From Bacillus sp. es.034 (lineage in GTDB: Bacteria; Bacillota; Bacilli; Bacillales; Bacillaceae_B), in contig NZ_PDIY01000001.1 of assembly GCF_002563655.1 (NCBI RefSeq), positions 4,394,501-4,458,500 of the forward strand: 64,000 nt of DNA. Reading direction: 5' to 3'. This document shows positions 41,789-51,330 of the stretch, one piece after another; the stretch's first letter is position 1; every line of letters begins with the position of its first letter. The position numbers were made by a program, and so were the translations under genes. The notes under the pieces were generated by a model. The model was not told the origin of the DNA. It worked only from the letters and a program-made list of their open reading frames with translations, and did no database searches.

Positions 41789-42463
41789 TTAATCCTTACT
41801 AAAATGTATATTCATTTCGCCCAGCAGTTGATAGAAAGATATGTCACTCATGGAGTTTAACCTGTGTTTCACAGTTGGAAATTCAAGTTCCCGGGTCGTT
41901 TGATTAGGGACAATGATACATGTTAAACCTGCCTCCACAGCAGCCGATGCCCCATTTGCAGAATCTTCAAAGGCAAGGCACTCTGAAGGCGATACATTTA
42001 AGTCTTCTGCTGCAAGCTTATATAAAGCAGGATCTGGCTTTACGAATTCAACATCGTCTGCCGTTCTGATTGTTTCAAAATAATCGATCAGATCAAGATT
42101 CGTTAAATGTTCCGTGACCCACTTTCTGTTCGAGCTTGATGCCAGTCCAATCCTTAGTCCTTCGGATTTAGCGCCCTTCAAGTATTCAAGGACCCCCGGC
42201 CGTGCTTCGAGCACGCGTACCCGTTCTGAAAATTTCTGCTGGTTTTGGGCTTTCAACAGCTCACGGTCTACCTTCACCGAGGCAAGTTCCCTTTCTAATA
42301 GATCAAAGATAGTGAATGTGCTTTTTGTACCGATATGTTCAATCCAATCGGCATAAGGAAATTTAAGACCATGGTCATTAAACATTTCTTGAAATATTTC
42401 CACATGAAGGGTTTCCGTATCTAAGATCAGTCCATCAAAATCAAAAATAACTGCTTTATACAT
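41789..42463 (-). CDS. HAD-superfamily phosphatase (beta-phosphoglucomutase/YhcW-like)
   Basis: This 224-residue HAD subfamily IA protein has motif I KAVIFDFDGLILDTET (nucleophile and acid Asp), motif II LASSSNRKW near 113, motif III KPDPALYKLA near 145 and motif IV AFEDSANGASAAV near 165, with an alpha-helical cap. The ATG at 42463 has GAGGG about 8 bases before it; a GTG three codons earlier is also possible. It follows frlR by 15 bases and ends the frl operon, so it may remove phosphate from an Amadori sugar by-product; that role is a guess. Confidence 0.82.
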   Translation of the reverse strand: MYKAVIFDFDGLILDTETLHVEIFQEMFNDHGLKFPYADWIEHIGTKSTFTIFDLLERELASVKVDRELLKAQNQQKFSERVRVLEARPGVLEYLKGAKSEGLRIGLASSSNRKWVTEHLTNLDLIDYFETIRTADDVEFVKPDPALYKLAAEDLNVSPSECLAFEDSANGASAAVEAGLTCIIVPNQTTRELEFPTVKHRLNSMSDISFYQLLGEMNIHFSKD

Positions 42464-42478
42464 TCCCTTCACCCTCTT

Positions 42479-43213
42479 TTATTCGTTTTGGTCTATAATA
42501 TGTTCCAAACTCAATTTCACCCGTTCCGCAATTAAATAGTATTTGGAGTAATGGACAGGAGCATCATTTTCCCCGAAGATCACTTTATCCACCGATACGA
42601 GCAAATTTAAGCTATTCACCTTTAAGTGTCTTTGCAGTTCTTCATCGGGATGAACAAACTCCAAGTTCTTATTTACTCTTTTAAACTTTACTCCATAATC
42701 ATCATGAATGATGGCGAAGGTTGAACTTTCAGGCGTAATTTTTTCTTCGATGCCAGGATAAAGGTCTGTCGGTAAATAGGCAAAGTCCAGACTTAACTCC
42801 TGGTCATTGCGATAAACTTTCCTAACCAGTTCTATATATTCATCGTATCGTTTTTCAAAAATCCGGTCTAAATCTTCATTACTATTCACTCTCTGGATGG
42901 AAATGACATCTTTCGTGATGGTATCATTATCGGTCGTCAGCCCTTCTGAAAAACCTTGCAAATCCAACAGATGAATTTCTTTTCGTGGAGCGCTTACAAA
43001 TGTTCCTTTACCTCTGGCAATTTTCAGCGTACCTTCCTCCACTAATTCCTTGATGGCACGTCTGATGGATATCCGGCTGGCATTAAATATATCTCCCAGC
43101 TCTTTTTCAGTGGGGATTCGATCTCCTTCTTTTAATCCATTGTTATCAATATATTGTTTAAGGCCAGTCATGATTTCTTCATATAAATAATGCTGTAGAT
43201 TGTCTTTTTCCAT
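42479..43213 (-). CDS. frlR: GntR/UTRA-family regulator, FrlR-like
   Basis: This protein of about 244 residues has an N-terminal winged helix (RIPTEKELGDIFNASRISIR then GKGTFVSAP) and a C-terminal UTRA ligand domain (residues 90-240, with SLDFAYLPTDLYPGI and VHYSKYYLIAERVKL). The start at 43213 has GAGG 8 bases upstream. Its place after frlD in an frlBONMD operon matches FrlR (YurK) of B. subtilis, which represses the operon and responds to a phosphorylated Amadori product. The probable operators are at 48324-48371. Confidence 0.82.
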   Translation of the reverse strand: MEKDNLQHYLYEEIMTGLKQYIDNNGLKEGDRIPTEKELGDIFNASRISIRRAIKELVEEGTLKIARGKGTFVSAPRKEIHLLDLQGFSEGLTTDNDTITKDVISIQRVNSNEDLDRIFEKRYDEYIELVRKVYRNDQELSLDFAYLPTDLYPGIEEKITPESSTFAIIHDDYGVKFKRVNKNLEFVHPDEELQRHLKVNSLNLLVSVDKVIFGENDAPVHYSKYYLIAERVKLSLEHIIDQNE

Positions 43214-43278
43214 TGTCAACGCCTCAATATCTCAATTTTACAATAATTATACATGAACCACGGTTGAAATAAAATGAA

Positions 43279-44094
43279 TTACATTTTTGCAGGGTAGCCA
43301 AATCCTCCATATACTTGACATGTGTTTTCAGCTGAGACTGTCCCTTTTTCAATTGCCTTTTCGATGTCGTTACTCTTCACATATTCGGTTAGAAAACCTG
43401 CAATCAGGCTGTCCCCTGCCCCCATTGTATCGACCACTTCTATGCTGTGCAATGTTTGTTTGTAGATGGTTTGATTATGAACAAATACCGCAGGCTCCCC
43501 TCCCCGTGTCAACCCGATTATTTCAAAGCCAAACGGTGCAAGGCTTTCAACAAATTCATTCAGTTCTGTTTGTGATAATTCTGCAGCCGAGAAGAAAGCA
43601 TAAGATACATACGGGGCAATAGAAGAGATATAGTCCAGATCTTTTCGATTTGAAAAATCATACGATATCTTAATCTCTTTCGAAATCCTATCCAGTTCAC
43701 TTTCCATGGAAGAATAGCAGCTTACATGGCACAGGTCGAATTGTTTAAGGTAGTCCACTTCTTCCGGAATAAGCTGGATTTTAAAGCGATGTTGGACAGT
43801 GTCTTTAGGTCCGCCGACAAATACCCTGTCGTTCTCTTCTGTAAGCGCCACTCTCGGCTGACCGGTAATGCCGATAGCCTCCCGTGAGAATCGGAAGTCT
43901 ACCCCTTCTTCCTGCAGTGCTGCCTTTATATGATCAGCAGGTCCATCTGTAGCAAAAATACCAATATAAGCAACCGTGCTTGCGCCATTGCGTTTCGCAT
44001 TTACAGCGACATTCACACAATTCCCGCCCGGAAAATATTCGTTACGATCCAAATAGCAGTCTACAACATTGTCACCAATCGTAATTAGTTTCAT
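43279..44094 (-). CDS. frlD: Fructoselysine 6-kinase, PfkB family
   Basis: This 271-residue PfkB kinase starts KLITIGDNVVDCYLDRNEYF, has PGGNCVNVAVNAKRNGA near 22, and the catalytic loop VVDTMGAGDSLIAGFLTEY near 222-240. The family member FrlD phosphorylates fructosamino acids at the 6-hydroxyl so that FrlB can split them. It is downstream of the two permeases and upstream of frlR, as in B. subtilis. AAAGGATAG stands before the ATG. Confidence 0.85.
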   Translation of the reverse strand: MKLITIGDNVVDCYLDRNEYFPGGNCVNVAVNAKRNGASTVAYIGIFATDGPADHIKAALQEEGVDFRFSREAIGITGQPRVALTEENDRVFVGGPKDTVQHRFKIQLIPEEVDYLKQFDLCHVSCYSSMESELDRISKEIKISYDFSNRKDLDYISSIAPYVSYAFFSAAELSQTELNEFVESLAPFGFEIIGLTRGGEPAVFVHNQTIYKQTLHSIEVVDTMGAGDSLIAGFLTEYVKSNDIEKAIEKGTVSAENTCQVYGGFGYPAKM

Positions 44095-44100
44095 AGGTTT

Positions 44101-44994
44101 CTATCCTTTCACCGAGCCTTCTGATAAGCCTCGGACTAAATATTTTTGTAGAACAATCAATAGAATAACCATCGGTACTGATGCAATCACCATTCCAGAT
44201 AATAAGACACCCCAATCGGTTCTTAAAGCATCCCTGAAGACCATCAAACCGGATGGAATCGTTTTCAATTCACTGGAATTGATAAAGACAGTCGCAAATA
44301 AAAACTCATTCCATGCATAGAAGGCGTTAATAATGACGGAAGTAATGACGATCGGGATGGACAAAGGCAAGTAAATCCTCCAATAGATCCCAAACTCGCT
44401 GCATCCATCAATCAAAGCAGATTCTGATAGCTCTTTTGGTACAGTGATGAAAAAAGCGCGGATGAGGATAATCGTAAGAGGAAGCCGGTAAGCCACATAC
44501 GTTAAAATTAACGCCCATCTCGTATCAATTAAGTTAAAGAATGTTAGAATCTCAAACAAAGGTATGAGAGCAACCTCCGGATTCATCATTAAACCGCCAA
44601 TGATGAATAGAAGGGCTGCATCAATCCAGCGGTTCCGGTACCGGGCAAGAACAAAGGCAGCCATCGTACCTGACATCACCGTAAAGAGGATTGAAAAACC
44701 AGTAACATACGCACTATTCAAGAAGTAGTTTTGAATCCCATTTTCCCAGGCCGATGCGTAATTTTCAAAATGCCATTCACTCGGAAGTGCCCAAACATTT
44801 GTATAAATTTCCTGATAACTTTTAAAAGAAGAGACAAACATCCAAAAAAGCGGGTATAGAATCATCAAGGCGAAAATCAATAATCCAAGAAAAACGATGT
44901 TTCTGGATATACGCGTTTTGAGCGGCATGTAGTTTCTTTGGGCAGCCGGTACCATTGGTTTTTCAGTTGCAAGATTTTCTAGTTTCATCTTCAA
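44101..44994 (-). CDS. frlM: ABC permease for fructosamino acids
   Basis: This 297-residue permease with six helices has an EAA-type loop (KELSESALIDGCSEFGIYWR) near residues 190-210 and a C-terminus QKYLVRGLSEGSVKG. Its ATG overlaps the frlN stop by four bases. It belongs to the MalG-like permeases and forms the channel with FrlN; the ATPase would be the shared MsmX, not encoded here. Confidence 0.85.
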   Translation of the reverse strand: MKMKLENLATEKPMVPAAQRNYMPLKTRISRNIVFLGLLIFALMILYPLFWMFVSSFKSYQEIYTNVWALPSEWHFENYASAWENGIQNYFLNSAYVTGFSILFTVMSGTMAAFVLARYRNRWIDAALLFIIGGLMMNPEVALIPLFEILTFFNLIDTRWALILTYVAYRLPLTIILIRAFFITVPKELSESALIDGCSEFGIYWRIYLPLSIPIVITSVIINAFYAWNEFLFATVFINSSELKTIPSGLMVFRDALRTDWGVLLSGMVIASVPMVILLIVLQKYLVRGLSEGSVKG

Positions 44995-45875
44995 TCCTCC
45001 TTTCCTGTTTTAGACACTTTGATCTGGACTAATGCAAAGATCGCTGACAACAAAAACATCAGTGTAGCGATTGAAGAAGCATACCCCATATTGTCCTTAA
45101 AGAATCCATTTTGATACATATGGACGGCTAGTGTCATCGAACTGTTGCCAGGTCCGCCATTGGTTAGAATATAGGGTTCATTAAAGACCAGGATGGAACC
45201 AGTGACAGTAATCAGCAAATTGACAAACATGGTTTCCTTTACTTGAGGGAGTGTAATGTGAAAGAACTGACGGACTTTCCCGGCACCATCTATGTGGGAG
45301 GCTTCATACAATTCAGCAGGTATTTTTTGGATAGCGACAATGAACAGCATCGTGATCAAGCCGATACTCTGCCATTGTGACATGGCAATAACACTGTAGA
45401 TAGCAGTCGTGGAGTTGCCAAGCCAAGGTTTTGCAAGGTCACCGAGTCCGATTAACTCCAGAAAACTGTTTAACAAACCGATTTGCGGATTATATACAAA
45501 GCCAAACAACAGCGCGATGACCGAAATGGAGATCATAACAGGAATAAAATAAATGACCCTCAGTGCTGGAGCGACTCTCCGAAACAACTTATCTTCTAAA
45601 ATACTTGCCAGTATCAAGGCAAAGAATATCTGAAAGATCACCGATATCGCTCCATATTTCACATTGTTCAAGAATGCGATCCCGATCACATCATCCCGGA
45701 ACAATTCTTTTATATTACTTAAACCGACAAACTCTTTTGAATCTGAAAACACATTGAAATCAAAGAAGCTGTTATAAAAGTTTTGAATGAGTGGTATGTA
45801 AATGAAAATACCTAAAAATAGGACGGTTGGCAGAAGGAATAAAATTGGCGTAATAGACATTTTTTTAACATTCAT
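44991..45875 (-). CDS. frlN: ABC permease for fructosamino acids
   Basis: This MalF-like permease of about 294 residues has six helices and an EAA loop (AELYEASHIDGAGKVRQFFH) near 200-220, and ends with AIFALVQIKVSKTGKED. The start is taken at 45875; a GTG three codons earlier is possible. A weak terminator-like hairpin at 45907-45930 separates it from the binding-protein gene, which would lower permease expression relative to the binding protein. Confidence 0.85.
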   Translation of the reverse strand: MNVKKMSITPILFLLPTVLFLGIFIYIPLIQNFYNSFFDFNVFSDSKEFVGLSNIKELFRDDVIGIAFLNNVKYGAISVIFQIFFALILASILEDKLFRRVAPALRVIYFIPVMISISVIALLFGFVYNPQIGLLNSFLELIGLGDLAKPWLGNSTTAIYSVIAMSQWQSIGLITMLFIVAIQKIPAELYEASHIDGAGKVRQFFHITLPQVKETMFVNLLITVTGSILVFNEPYILTNGGPGNSSMTLAVHMYQNGFFKDNMGYASSIATLMFLLSAIFALVQIKVSKTGKED

Positions 45876-45906
45876 GTGTGTCACCCGCTTTCACGATAAT
45901 GAGAAA

Positions 45907-45930
45907 GCCCCGACACCCGAATGTCAGGGC
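45907..45930 (-). terminator. Attenuating hairpin between frlO and frlN
   Basis: gccccgaca and tgtcagggc form a 9-bp stem (one G-U in the minus RNA) around cccgaa. The U-run is poor (TTTCTC), so partial readthrough is expected, the usual way ABC operons make more binding protein than permease. Confidence 0.6.
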
Positions 45931-45938
45931 CCTCCTTT

Positions 45939-47216
45939 TTACTCACTCATTTTCGCTGCTTCAGTTTGAACCTCTTTCATAATATCTTTTGGTGTTTTTT
46001 GTTTCGTTGCGAGTTCCTGACCGCCTCGCATGAAGATATCCGCAATCGAAATATCAACCGCATTATCAAACCATGGTGCTGTATTGGATGCGTCTAACAC
46101 AATTTGATACGCTTCATAGCTGGTAGGACTCGTATTCTCTTCGGTGACACCATTTTTCACGGCATTTAATTGGCCGTCTGCTTTCGTAAATTCCTGGGCT
46201 GTTTCCTCAGAAGTCAAGAATTTCAGGAATTCAACCGCTTCTTCAGGAGCATCTTTGCTAAGCATCCAGCCTTCAGGAGCCCCCGTCAGGGAATCCGCTC
46301 GTCCTTCTCCATCCGTTACTTCAGGGAAGTTGAAGAAACCAATTTCTACATCCCCAATCTCTTGAACCAACCCTACTTCAGCAAACTGCATATAGAGAAC
46401 CGGCACTTCTCCAGCAGCAAACATATTACGTGCAGCTTCATGATCAATGGCAGTGGAGACTTCTCCCATATAATCCGTCAGCTCTTGGAACATCTTTAAC
46501 CCTTTAATATATCCTTCATCAGTATAAGGTGAATCACTTTCCAGCTTATAGTCTGCCTCGCGGATTTCAGGATCCACTACGCGGTCAAAGATCGTCCCCA
46601 TATAGTGGGAAATAGCCCACGCATTTGTTAATCCTTCAACAAGAGGAGTTTCATAGCCAGCCGACTTTAATTGATCCAATGCTTTAAGCATCTCATCGTA
46701 AGTCTTTGGAACCTCAATATTATTTCTTTCAAAGATTTCTTTGTTGTAGAAGAAGGCTTTTCCATCTACTGTGAAAGGAATACCATATGTTTTATCATCA
46801 AAGGTAAACCCTTGATACTGGGATTCAAGAATATTCCCGCTCCATTCTTGATCTTCACTAATGATATCATCTAGTTCTTTTATCCTGCCAGAGCTTACTA
46901 GATTTTCAGCAAAAGAGTCTGACCATGAAGAGAAAATATCAGGCAGGCCATCATTTGATACTAAAACTCTAACCTTTTCTTTATAAGAGTCATTTAAAAC
47001 AGAATCGACATTAATGGTGACACCAGGATGCGATTCTTCAAACTCTTTGATTTTCTCATCATAGAATGATTTTCTGGGCTCATTTGGCCAACGGTGAAAG
47101 AAATCAATAACGACCTCCCCTTCTTTAGATGCGGAACTTGATTCAGATGAGTTACAACCTGCCAGAAGACTGGCAGCGGTAAAGCCTACTAGAAGAAAGC
47201 TCAACATTTTTTTCAC
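45939..47216 (-). CDS. frlO: Fructosamino-acid-binding lipoprotein
   Basis: A lipoprotein signal (VKKMLSFLLVGFTAASL) ends with LAGC, Cys at about residue 20, followed by a Ser-rich linker and a family-1 binding fold (EVVIDFFHRWPNEPRKSFYD, DGLPDIFSSWSDSF, LTGAPEGWMLSKDAPEEAVE). The start is the GTG at 47216, with GAGGGG 6-7 bases upstream, rather than the earlier ATG. It captures fructoselysine-type Amadori compounds for FrlNM. Confidence 0.85.
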   Translation of the reverse strand: MKKMLSFLLVGFTAASLLAGCNSSESSSASKEGEVVIDFFHRWPNEPRKSFYDEKIKEFEESHPGVTINVDSVLNDSYKEKVRVLVSNDGLPDIFSSWSDSFAENLVSSGRIKELDDIISEDQEWSGNILESQYQGFTFDDKTYGIPFTVDGKAFFYNKEIFERNNIEVPKTYDEMLKALDQLKSAGYETPLVEGLTNAWAISHYMGTIFDRVVDPEIREADYKLESDSPYTDEGYIKGLKMFQELTDYMGEVSTAIDHEAARNMFAAGEVPVLYMQFAEVGLVQEIGDVEIGFFNFPEVTDGEGRADSLTGAPEGWMLSKDAPEEAVEFLKFLTSEETAQEFTKADGQLNAVKNGVTEENTSPTSYEAYQIVLDASNTAPWFDNAVDISIADIFMRGGQELATKQKTPKDIMKEVQTEAAKMSE

Positions 47217-47275
47217 TATTATCCCCTCATCCATACCGTTATTTTTTAATAGATTTTACACCAAGTGAATAACAA

Positions 47276-48301
47276 TTAATACTCCATTTTCCACATGTAT
47301 CTTCTAACAGACAACGGGTGGCCAGTATGTTCGGCCAAACCATCTGCATACAGGCGCATGACAGGACCTGCCAGGGCTGGACCAAAATACTCTTTCAAAT
47401 CATCATCCACACCGCTGTAATCGAATTTGCTGACGTCCACCACTTCTACTTTCTCACTGTATTTTGTGACGAAATCCAGCGCACGCTGATCTAAAGGCTT
47501 ACTTGGACCCTCACCTACAATCAACAGGAATGGAACATCATAATCCGTGATTTCAAACGGCCCGTGGAAGTATTCACCTGAATGAATCGCATTTGAGTTG
47601 ATCCATAACATTTCCATCAGCAGACAGCTGGTGAATGAGTATGCATGGTGATAATAAGCGCCGCTTGCCATCGTATAAATGGTTTTCTCTCTCTTATTCC
47701 GCTTACCGAAGTCAAAAGCCGCCTCTTTATGCTTCTCCTGATTCGTTTCGATTAATCCTTCAAGATTGCTTAACTGTTCAATTCCTCGATCATACTTTTC
47801 GTCACCTGTAAGGGTTTTTAACAATTTGAAAATAAATGTGTAATAAATACCGATTTCTCCATCGATGGCATTTGATCCATCTTTGTAATTGTAGTGAAGG
47901 ACGTATTCTGCTTCTTTGCAAAGCGGGGATTCCGTATCCATAGAGATGGCAACAGTGACAGCACCTATATTTCTGGCATATGTAGCTGCTTTGACTGTTT
48001 CCGGTGTTGTTCCAGAGTGAGAACGCAAGATAACCAGACTGTTTTCATTTAACCCTTTAGGTTCGGAATGGACAAATTCGTTAGAAGTATAAACGAAGCT
48101 TGGTTTTCCAGTATCTTTCGTAACGAAGTAGTCACCAAACGATAAGGATGCCATTGATCCGCCGCAAGCGACGAAAAATACATTTTGAATATTTTTCTTC
48201 TCAATTGCGCTAATGGCGTTTTGGATCTGATTAACATGTTCTTGTTTCATTCCCTCCTTTCCATTATTTTTGATTGCTGATTGAGATAATGAATGTGTCA
48301 T
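47276..48301 (-). CDS. frlB: Fructosamine-6-phosphate deglycase, SIS domain
   Basis: This protein of about 341 residues has two SIS sugar-isomerase domains: NVFFVACGGSMASLSFGDYF (about 37-56), VILRSHSGTTPETVKAA (about 90-106), IYTMASGAYYHHAYSF near 208 and the catalytic region HSGEYFHGPFEITD near 238-251. The C-terminus HPLSVRRYMWKMEY is nearly that of B. subtilis FrlB. It splits fructoselysine-6-phosphate into glucose-6-phosphate and lysine. The start at 48301 has GGAGGTG 6 bases upstream. It is the first gene of the operon. Confidence 0.92.
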   Translation of the reverse strand: MTHSLSQSAIKNNGKEGMKQEHVNQIQNAISAIEKKNIQNVFFVACGGSMASLSFGDYFVTKDTGKPSFVYTSNEFVHSEPKGLNENSLVILRSHSGTTPETVKAATYARNIGAVTVAISMDTESPLCKEAEYVLHYNYKDGSNAIDGEIGIYYTFIFKLLKTLTGDEKYDRGIEQLSNLEGLIETNQEKHKEAAFDFGKRNKREKTIYTMASGAYYHHAYSFTSCLLMEMLWINSNAIHSGEYFHGPFEITDYDVPFLLIVGEGPSKPLDQRALDFVTKYSEKVEVVDVSKFDYSGVDDDLKEYFGPALAGPVMRLYADGLAEHTGHPLSVRRYMWKMEY

Positions 48302-48323
48302 GAAAAGCACCTCCGAGATTTTA

Positions 48324-48381
48324 TGATGTTATGTGACATCATATTGATAATTATAATACGTCATATGACGTTATATGTAAA
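48324..48381 (-). promoter_or_regulatory. frl promoter with two inverted-repeat operators
   Basis: On the minus strand TTTACA (48376-48381) and TATTAT (48353-48358) are 17 bases apart. The perfect palindrome acgtcatatgacgt (48358-48371) fills the spacer, and tgatgt-n6-acatca (48324-48341) lies just downstream. The placement suits repression by the FrlR regulator encoded at the end of the operon. Confidence 0.7.
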
Positions 48382-48483
48382 CAGTTTATTTATAATTTTC
48401 ATACTATTTTAAATATACAAATTACGACAGATTCTGCAGTAGTATTTCAAGTCAGCACACGAAATAGCCCAATGTAATGGCAT

Positions 48484-48524
48484 AAAAAAGACGTGCTTCT
48501 TTTGTTTTAAAAAGAAGCACGTCT
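48484..48524 (-). terminator. Terminator of the DUF819 gene
   Basis: A perfect 14-bp stem, agacgtgcttcttt and aaagaagcacgtct; the minus RNA continues with six U. Confidence 0.75.
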
Positions 48525-48825
48525 CATTTCCTATACTCTACCTGGCTTAATTTTGATGGTTTTTTGAAGCAGCTTACCTTACTTCTGGGCTTAGTATTAT
48601 GTCGGAAGTATCTTTGCTTGGAGAATACTTTCGTTAAAAAATCTTCCCCGGGAACCACCACCCTTGTTGGCTTAATAGAGATCTTTCAATACATTTCGAG
48701 TTTATTATCTGCAGTCATTATGGGTTGAATCAATATTTCATTGGTTATAGTTCATCTACCGGCAGGGACGGCCCCGCCGTTGACCCGTTACGGGAAACAG
48801 AATGATTTCTTGTGGGCAGAACCTT
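48525..48825. other. Intergenic stretch without recognisable gene
   Basis: About 300 bases between the terminator and the DUF819 stop. I see no ribosome site with a following frame, no strong hairpin and no copy of the interspersed repeats. It is the long 3' untranslated region of the DUF819 gene. Confidence 0.6.
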
Positions 48826-50052
48826 TTACATAAACCCAGAAAACCACAATCCCAAAGTCGTCCCAATATAATTCCCAATAATATACCCCAACGTCCCCAC
48901 CACAAGTATCGGACCAATCAAATCCTTCCACCCTTTCGCAATGGCCATCGCAGCAGCAGTTGTCGGCCCTCCGACATTGGCATTGCTGGCTAGAAGGATT
49001 TCTTCAAGGTCATACTTTAATAGCTTTCCTGCTATCAAAGACACAGCCATATTCACTACGACAATAATGAACACAAATACAAGAAGCAGCGGAGCATTTT
49101 GAACAATGAGTGGGATCGATGCCGGAATACCGATCACCACAAAGAACAAGTAAATGAGGAACGTACCGATTTCCTGGCTTCCATTGATCGATTCAAAGTA
49201 CTTCGGAAACAAGGCCAGTGCCAGGAATGTCAATGTCGTCAACATTAAGTACTGGTCGCCGAACAATCCATTCAGCAAATTGAGAAAGAAAGACGTCCCC
49301 TCACCAGAAGGAATCACTCCGTCCAGGAATTCGGCGATTTTAAACGAAACCATCACGAGAAGGAAGGCAGTCCCTACAGACAACGCAATATCCTTTAGAG
49401 AGATATCCTTTCGCTCCCAAAAGCTTTCCGCAAGGGTCTTTCCCTCTTCTTTCATTCTTCCGCTCTCCACTTTTTCCACATGAGGTGCGTTAAAGCGTCT
49501 TCTGAAAAAGCTCATAGCCGGAATCATCATCAGAACGATGAAATAAATCGCCATCATTAAATTGTCTGCGACCACGGCGGAAGAAACCATTTCCCCAGGT
49601 GCTTCGAACTTAGCTGCCATAGCTGCAAAATTGACCCCGCCACCAACATAAGAGGCACTGAGCATGGCGCCAATTTTATCAAGGACTGGTATATAATCCT
49701 TTAACAAAAAGAAACTGATGATCACCCCTGCGACCGTTCCGATCGAGCTGATCAAGAAAAGAATCAACAGCCTCCCGCTTTCCTGCCAGATTTTCTTAAA
49801 GTTCACATGGAAAAGCAGCAGCGGAATCGCAAGGGGAATGATAAATGTCCAGACAGCATCATAAACCGGTGATTCTGTTGGAATAACTCCCGTATTTGAT
49901 AGAATAATAGCACCTATCAGCGCCACAATGGCACCAGAAATCTTCGCCGCCCAACTGTAGCGCTGTTCTAAAATAATGCTCATCGAAGCCCACACCACAA
50001 TAATTCCCCACAACGTCACATAATCCTCTGCTTTAATTAAAGTCTGCTCCAA
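48826..50052 (-). CDS. DUF819 (YjcL-like) membrane protein
   Basis: This 408-residue protein has about eleven membrane helices. Typical DUF819 elements are SASYVGGGVNFAAMAAKF (about 132-149) and LLASNANVGGPTTAAAMAIA (about 360-380), two related glycine/asparagine-rich loops suggesting an inverted-repeat transporter fold. The ion or solute is unknown. The gene is monocistronic with its own terminator. Confidence 0.82.
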   Translation of the reverse strand: MEQTLIKAEDYVTLWGIIVVWASMSIILEQRYSWAAKISGAIVALIGAIILSNTGVIPTESPVYDAVWTFIIPLAIPLLLFHVNFKKIWQESGRLLILFLISSIGTVAGVIISFFLLKDYIPVLDKIGAMLSASYVGGGVNFAAMAAKFEAPGEMVSSAVVADNLMMAIYFIVLMMIPAMSFFRRRFNAPHVEKVESGRMKEEGKTLAESFWERKDISLKDIALSVGTAFLLVMVSFKIAEFLDGVIPSGEGTSFFLNLLNGLFGDQYLMLTTLTFLALALFPKYFESINGSQEIGTFLIYLFFVVIGIPASIPLIVQNAPLLLVFVFIIVVVNMAVSLIAGKLLKYDLEEILLASNANVGGPTTAAAMAIAKGWKDLIGPILVVGTLGYIIGNYIGTTLGLWFSGFM

Positions 50053-50235
50053 AACGTTTCCTCCTTTTTACAGTTTTTCTCACTATCCATATAGTACCTA
50101 TATCAGGTGGAAAATTCAAAATATTGGTGATAGTGGAGAACGTAAAAATATCAACACCGATTGAGTAATCCACTACGTTTTCCAAATCGTGTATACTATA
50201 TTTAGACCAGATTAAACCATTAGGAGGAAGATACC

Positions 50236-50958
50236 TTGTCTATAGCTGCCTACTCAAAGTTCAATCAATTTAAAAATAAAATCCACTCATTATCCGAACC
50301 GACAACAAATGAATCGCTTATAAATGAAACATTCCTATTAGAAAAAGATACCAAGAAGAAACTCGAAATCTACTATGCTCCTTTTGAACACCTAAACGAG
50401 CAGGCGAAAGTCGTCATCGTCGGGATCACTCCTGGCCTACATCAAATGAAAAAGTCATTTGAAACAGTATGGAATTTGAAAGAAGAGAACCTCAAAGACG
50501 AAGAAGTCTTACACGAAGTTAAAAAGAACTCAAGCTTTGAAGGCCCGATGAGAAAAAACCTCATCAACATGTTGGATGAACTTAATCTTCCCAATCACTT
50601 AGGGATTTCATCCACAAGTGAGCTATTTGAATCATCCAGCCATTTGGTGCAAACAACTTCCATACTTCCCTATCCCGTTTTCTATAATGGTAAGAACTAC
50701 AGCGGCTCGACTCCCAACATTGTGAAAACAGAGGTACTTCGGGAATACATTCTTCAATCGTTCCCAAAAGAGATGGATCATATGAATCATCCACTGATTG
50801 TTCCTTTAGGTGTGAATGTTTCAAAAGCCCTGTCCTATCTTGCCGAAGAAGGTCTTATTGATTCTGCGTCCATCTTAAATGGCTTTCCTCATCCTTCTGG
50901 AGGAAATGGGCATCGACATAAGCAGTTTGCTGATTATAAACAAGGTATGATCGAGTGA
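50236..50958 (+). pseudogene. Uracil-DNA-glycosylase-like gene truncated by IS-A
   Basis: Starting at TTG (AGGAGG 8 bases upstream), the frame codes for a UDG-superfamily-like protein with VVIVGITPGLHQM near residue 57 (motif A-like) and NGFPHPSGGNGHRH near 214 (motif B-like). The target duplication tcgag ends at 50955, and the first three bases of IS-A (TGA) act as the stop, giving 240 residues. Removing IS-A restores 12 more codons (59196-59234, KIEAYFRSVQLV and stop) in frame. Since both motifs survive, the shortened protein may still be active. The family assignment is from motif shape only. Confidence 0.7.
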
Positions 50959-51051
50959 ATCCAGCCAAGAGATTTTACCACCCTTGCCATCTTTTTTACC
51001 ACTCTCCGCCAAGGAAGTTACCACTCTCTGCCAACACGTTTACCAATGGAT

Positions 51052-51097
51052 AAAAAAGCCCTACAGATTAACATTCTAGTAATCTGATAGGGCTTTT
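51052..51097 (-). terminator. Terminator inside the IS-A left end
   Basis: Stacked stems aaaagccct/agggctttt and cagatta/taatctg, with a U-run in the minus RNA. It ends the IS-A transcript 14 bases beyond the third ORF. Confidence 0.7.
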
Positions 51098-51110
51098 ATT
51101 GTTAAATTTA

Positions 51111-51323
51111 CTACTTAGAGTGGTTACTGAAGTAATCGAAGATTATCTTTCTAGATCCTTCATAAATATCTTGCTCAGTCCATCTATAAGGAACAGGTTC
51201 TTCGCCGTATACCTCTAAAAGCTTTTCATTTAGTTCTTTTGGGAAGGGAAGCCAGGTTTTGTAACCCATCCAATAATAGTATTCTTCAATCTTCTGAATC
51301 TCTTTTGGGGTTAATGTAGCCAT
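51111..51323 (-). CDS. Third ORF of IS-A, 70 residues
   Basis: This small protein (MATLTPKEIQKIEEYYYWMG ... IIFDYFSNHSK), rich in aromatic and acidic residues, begins 7 bases after istB and ends just before the element's terminator. IS-B has a small ORF at the same place, though without obvious sequence similarity by eye. Standard IS21 descriptions list only istA and istB, so this is worth noting. Function is unknown. Confidence 0.6.
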   Translation of the reverse strand: MATLTPKEIQKIEEYYYWMGYKTWLPFPKELNEKLLEVYGEEPVPYRWTEQDIYEGSRKIIFDYFSNHSK

Positions 51324-51330
51324 ATCAAGG

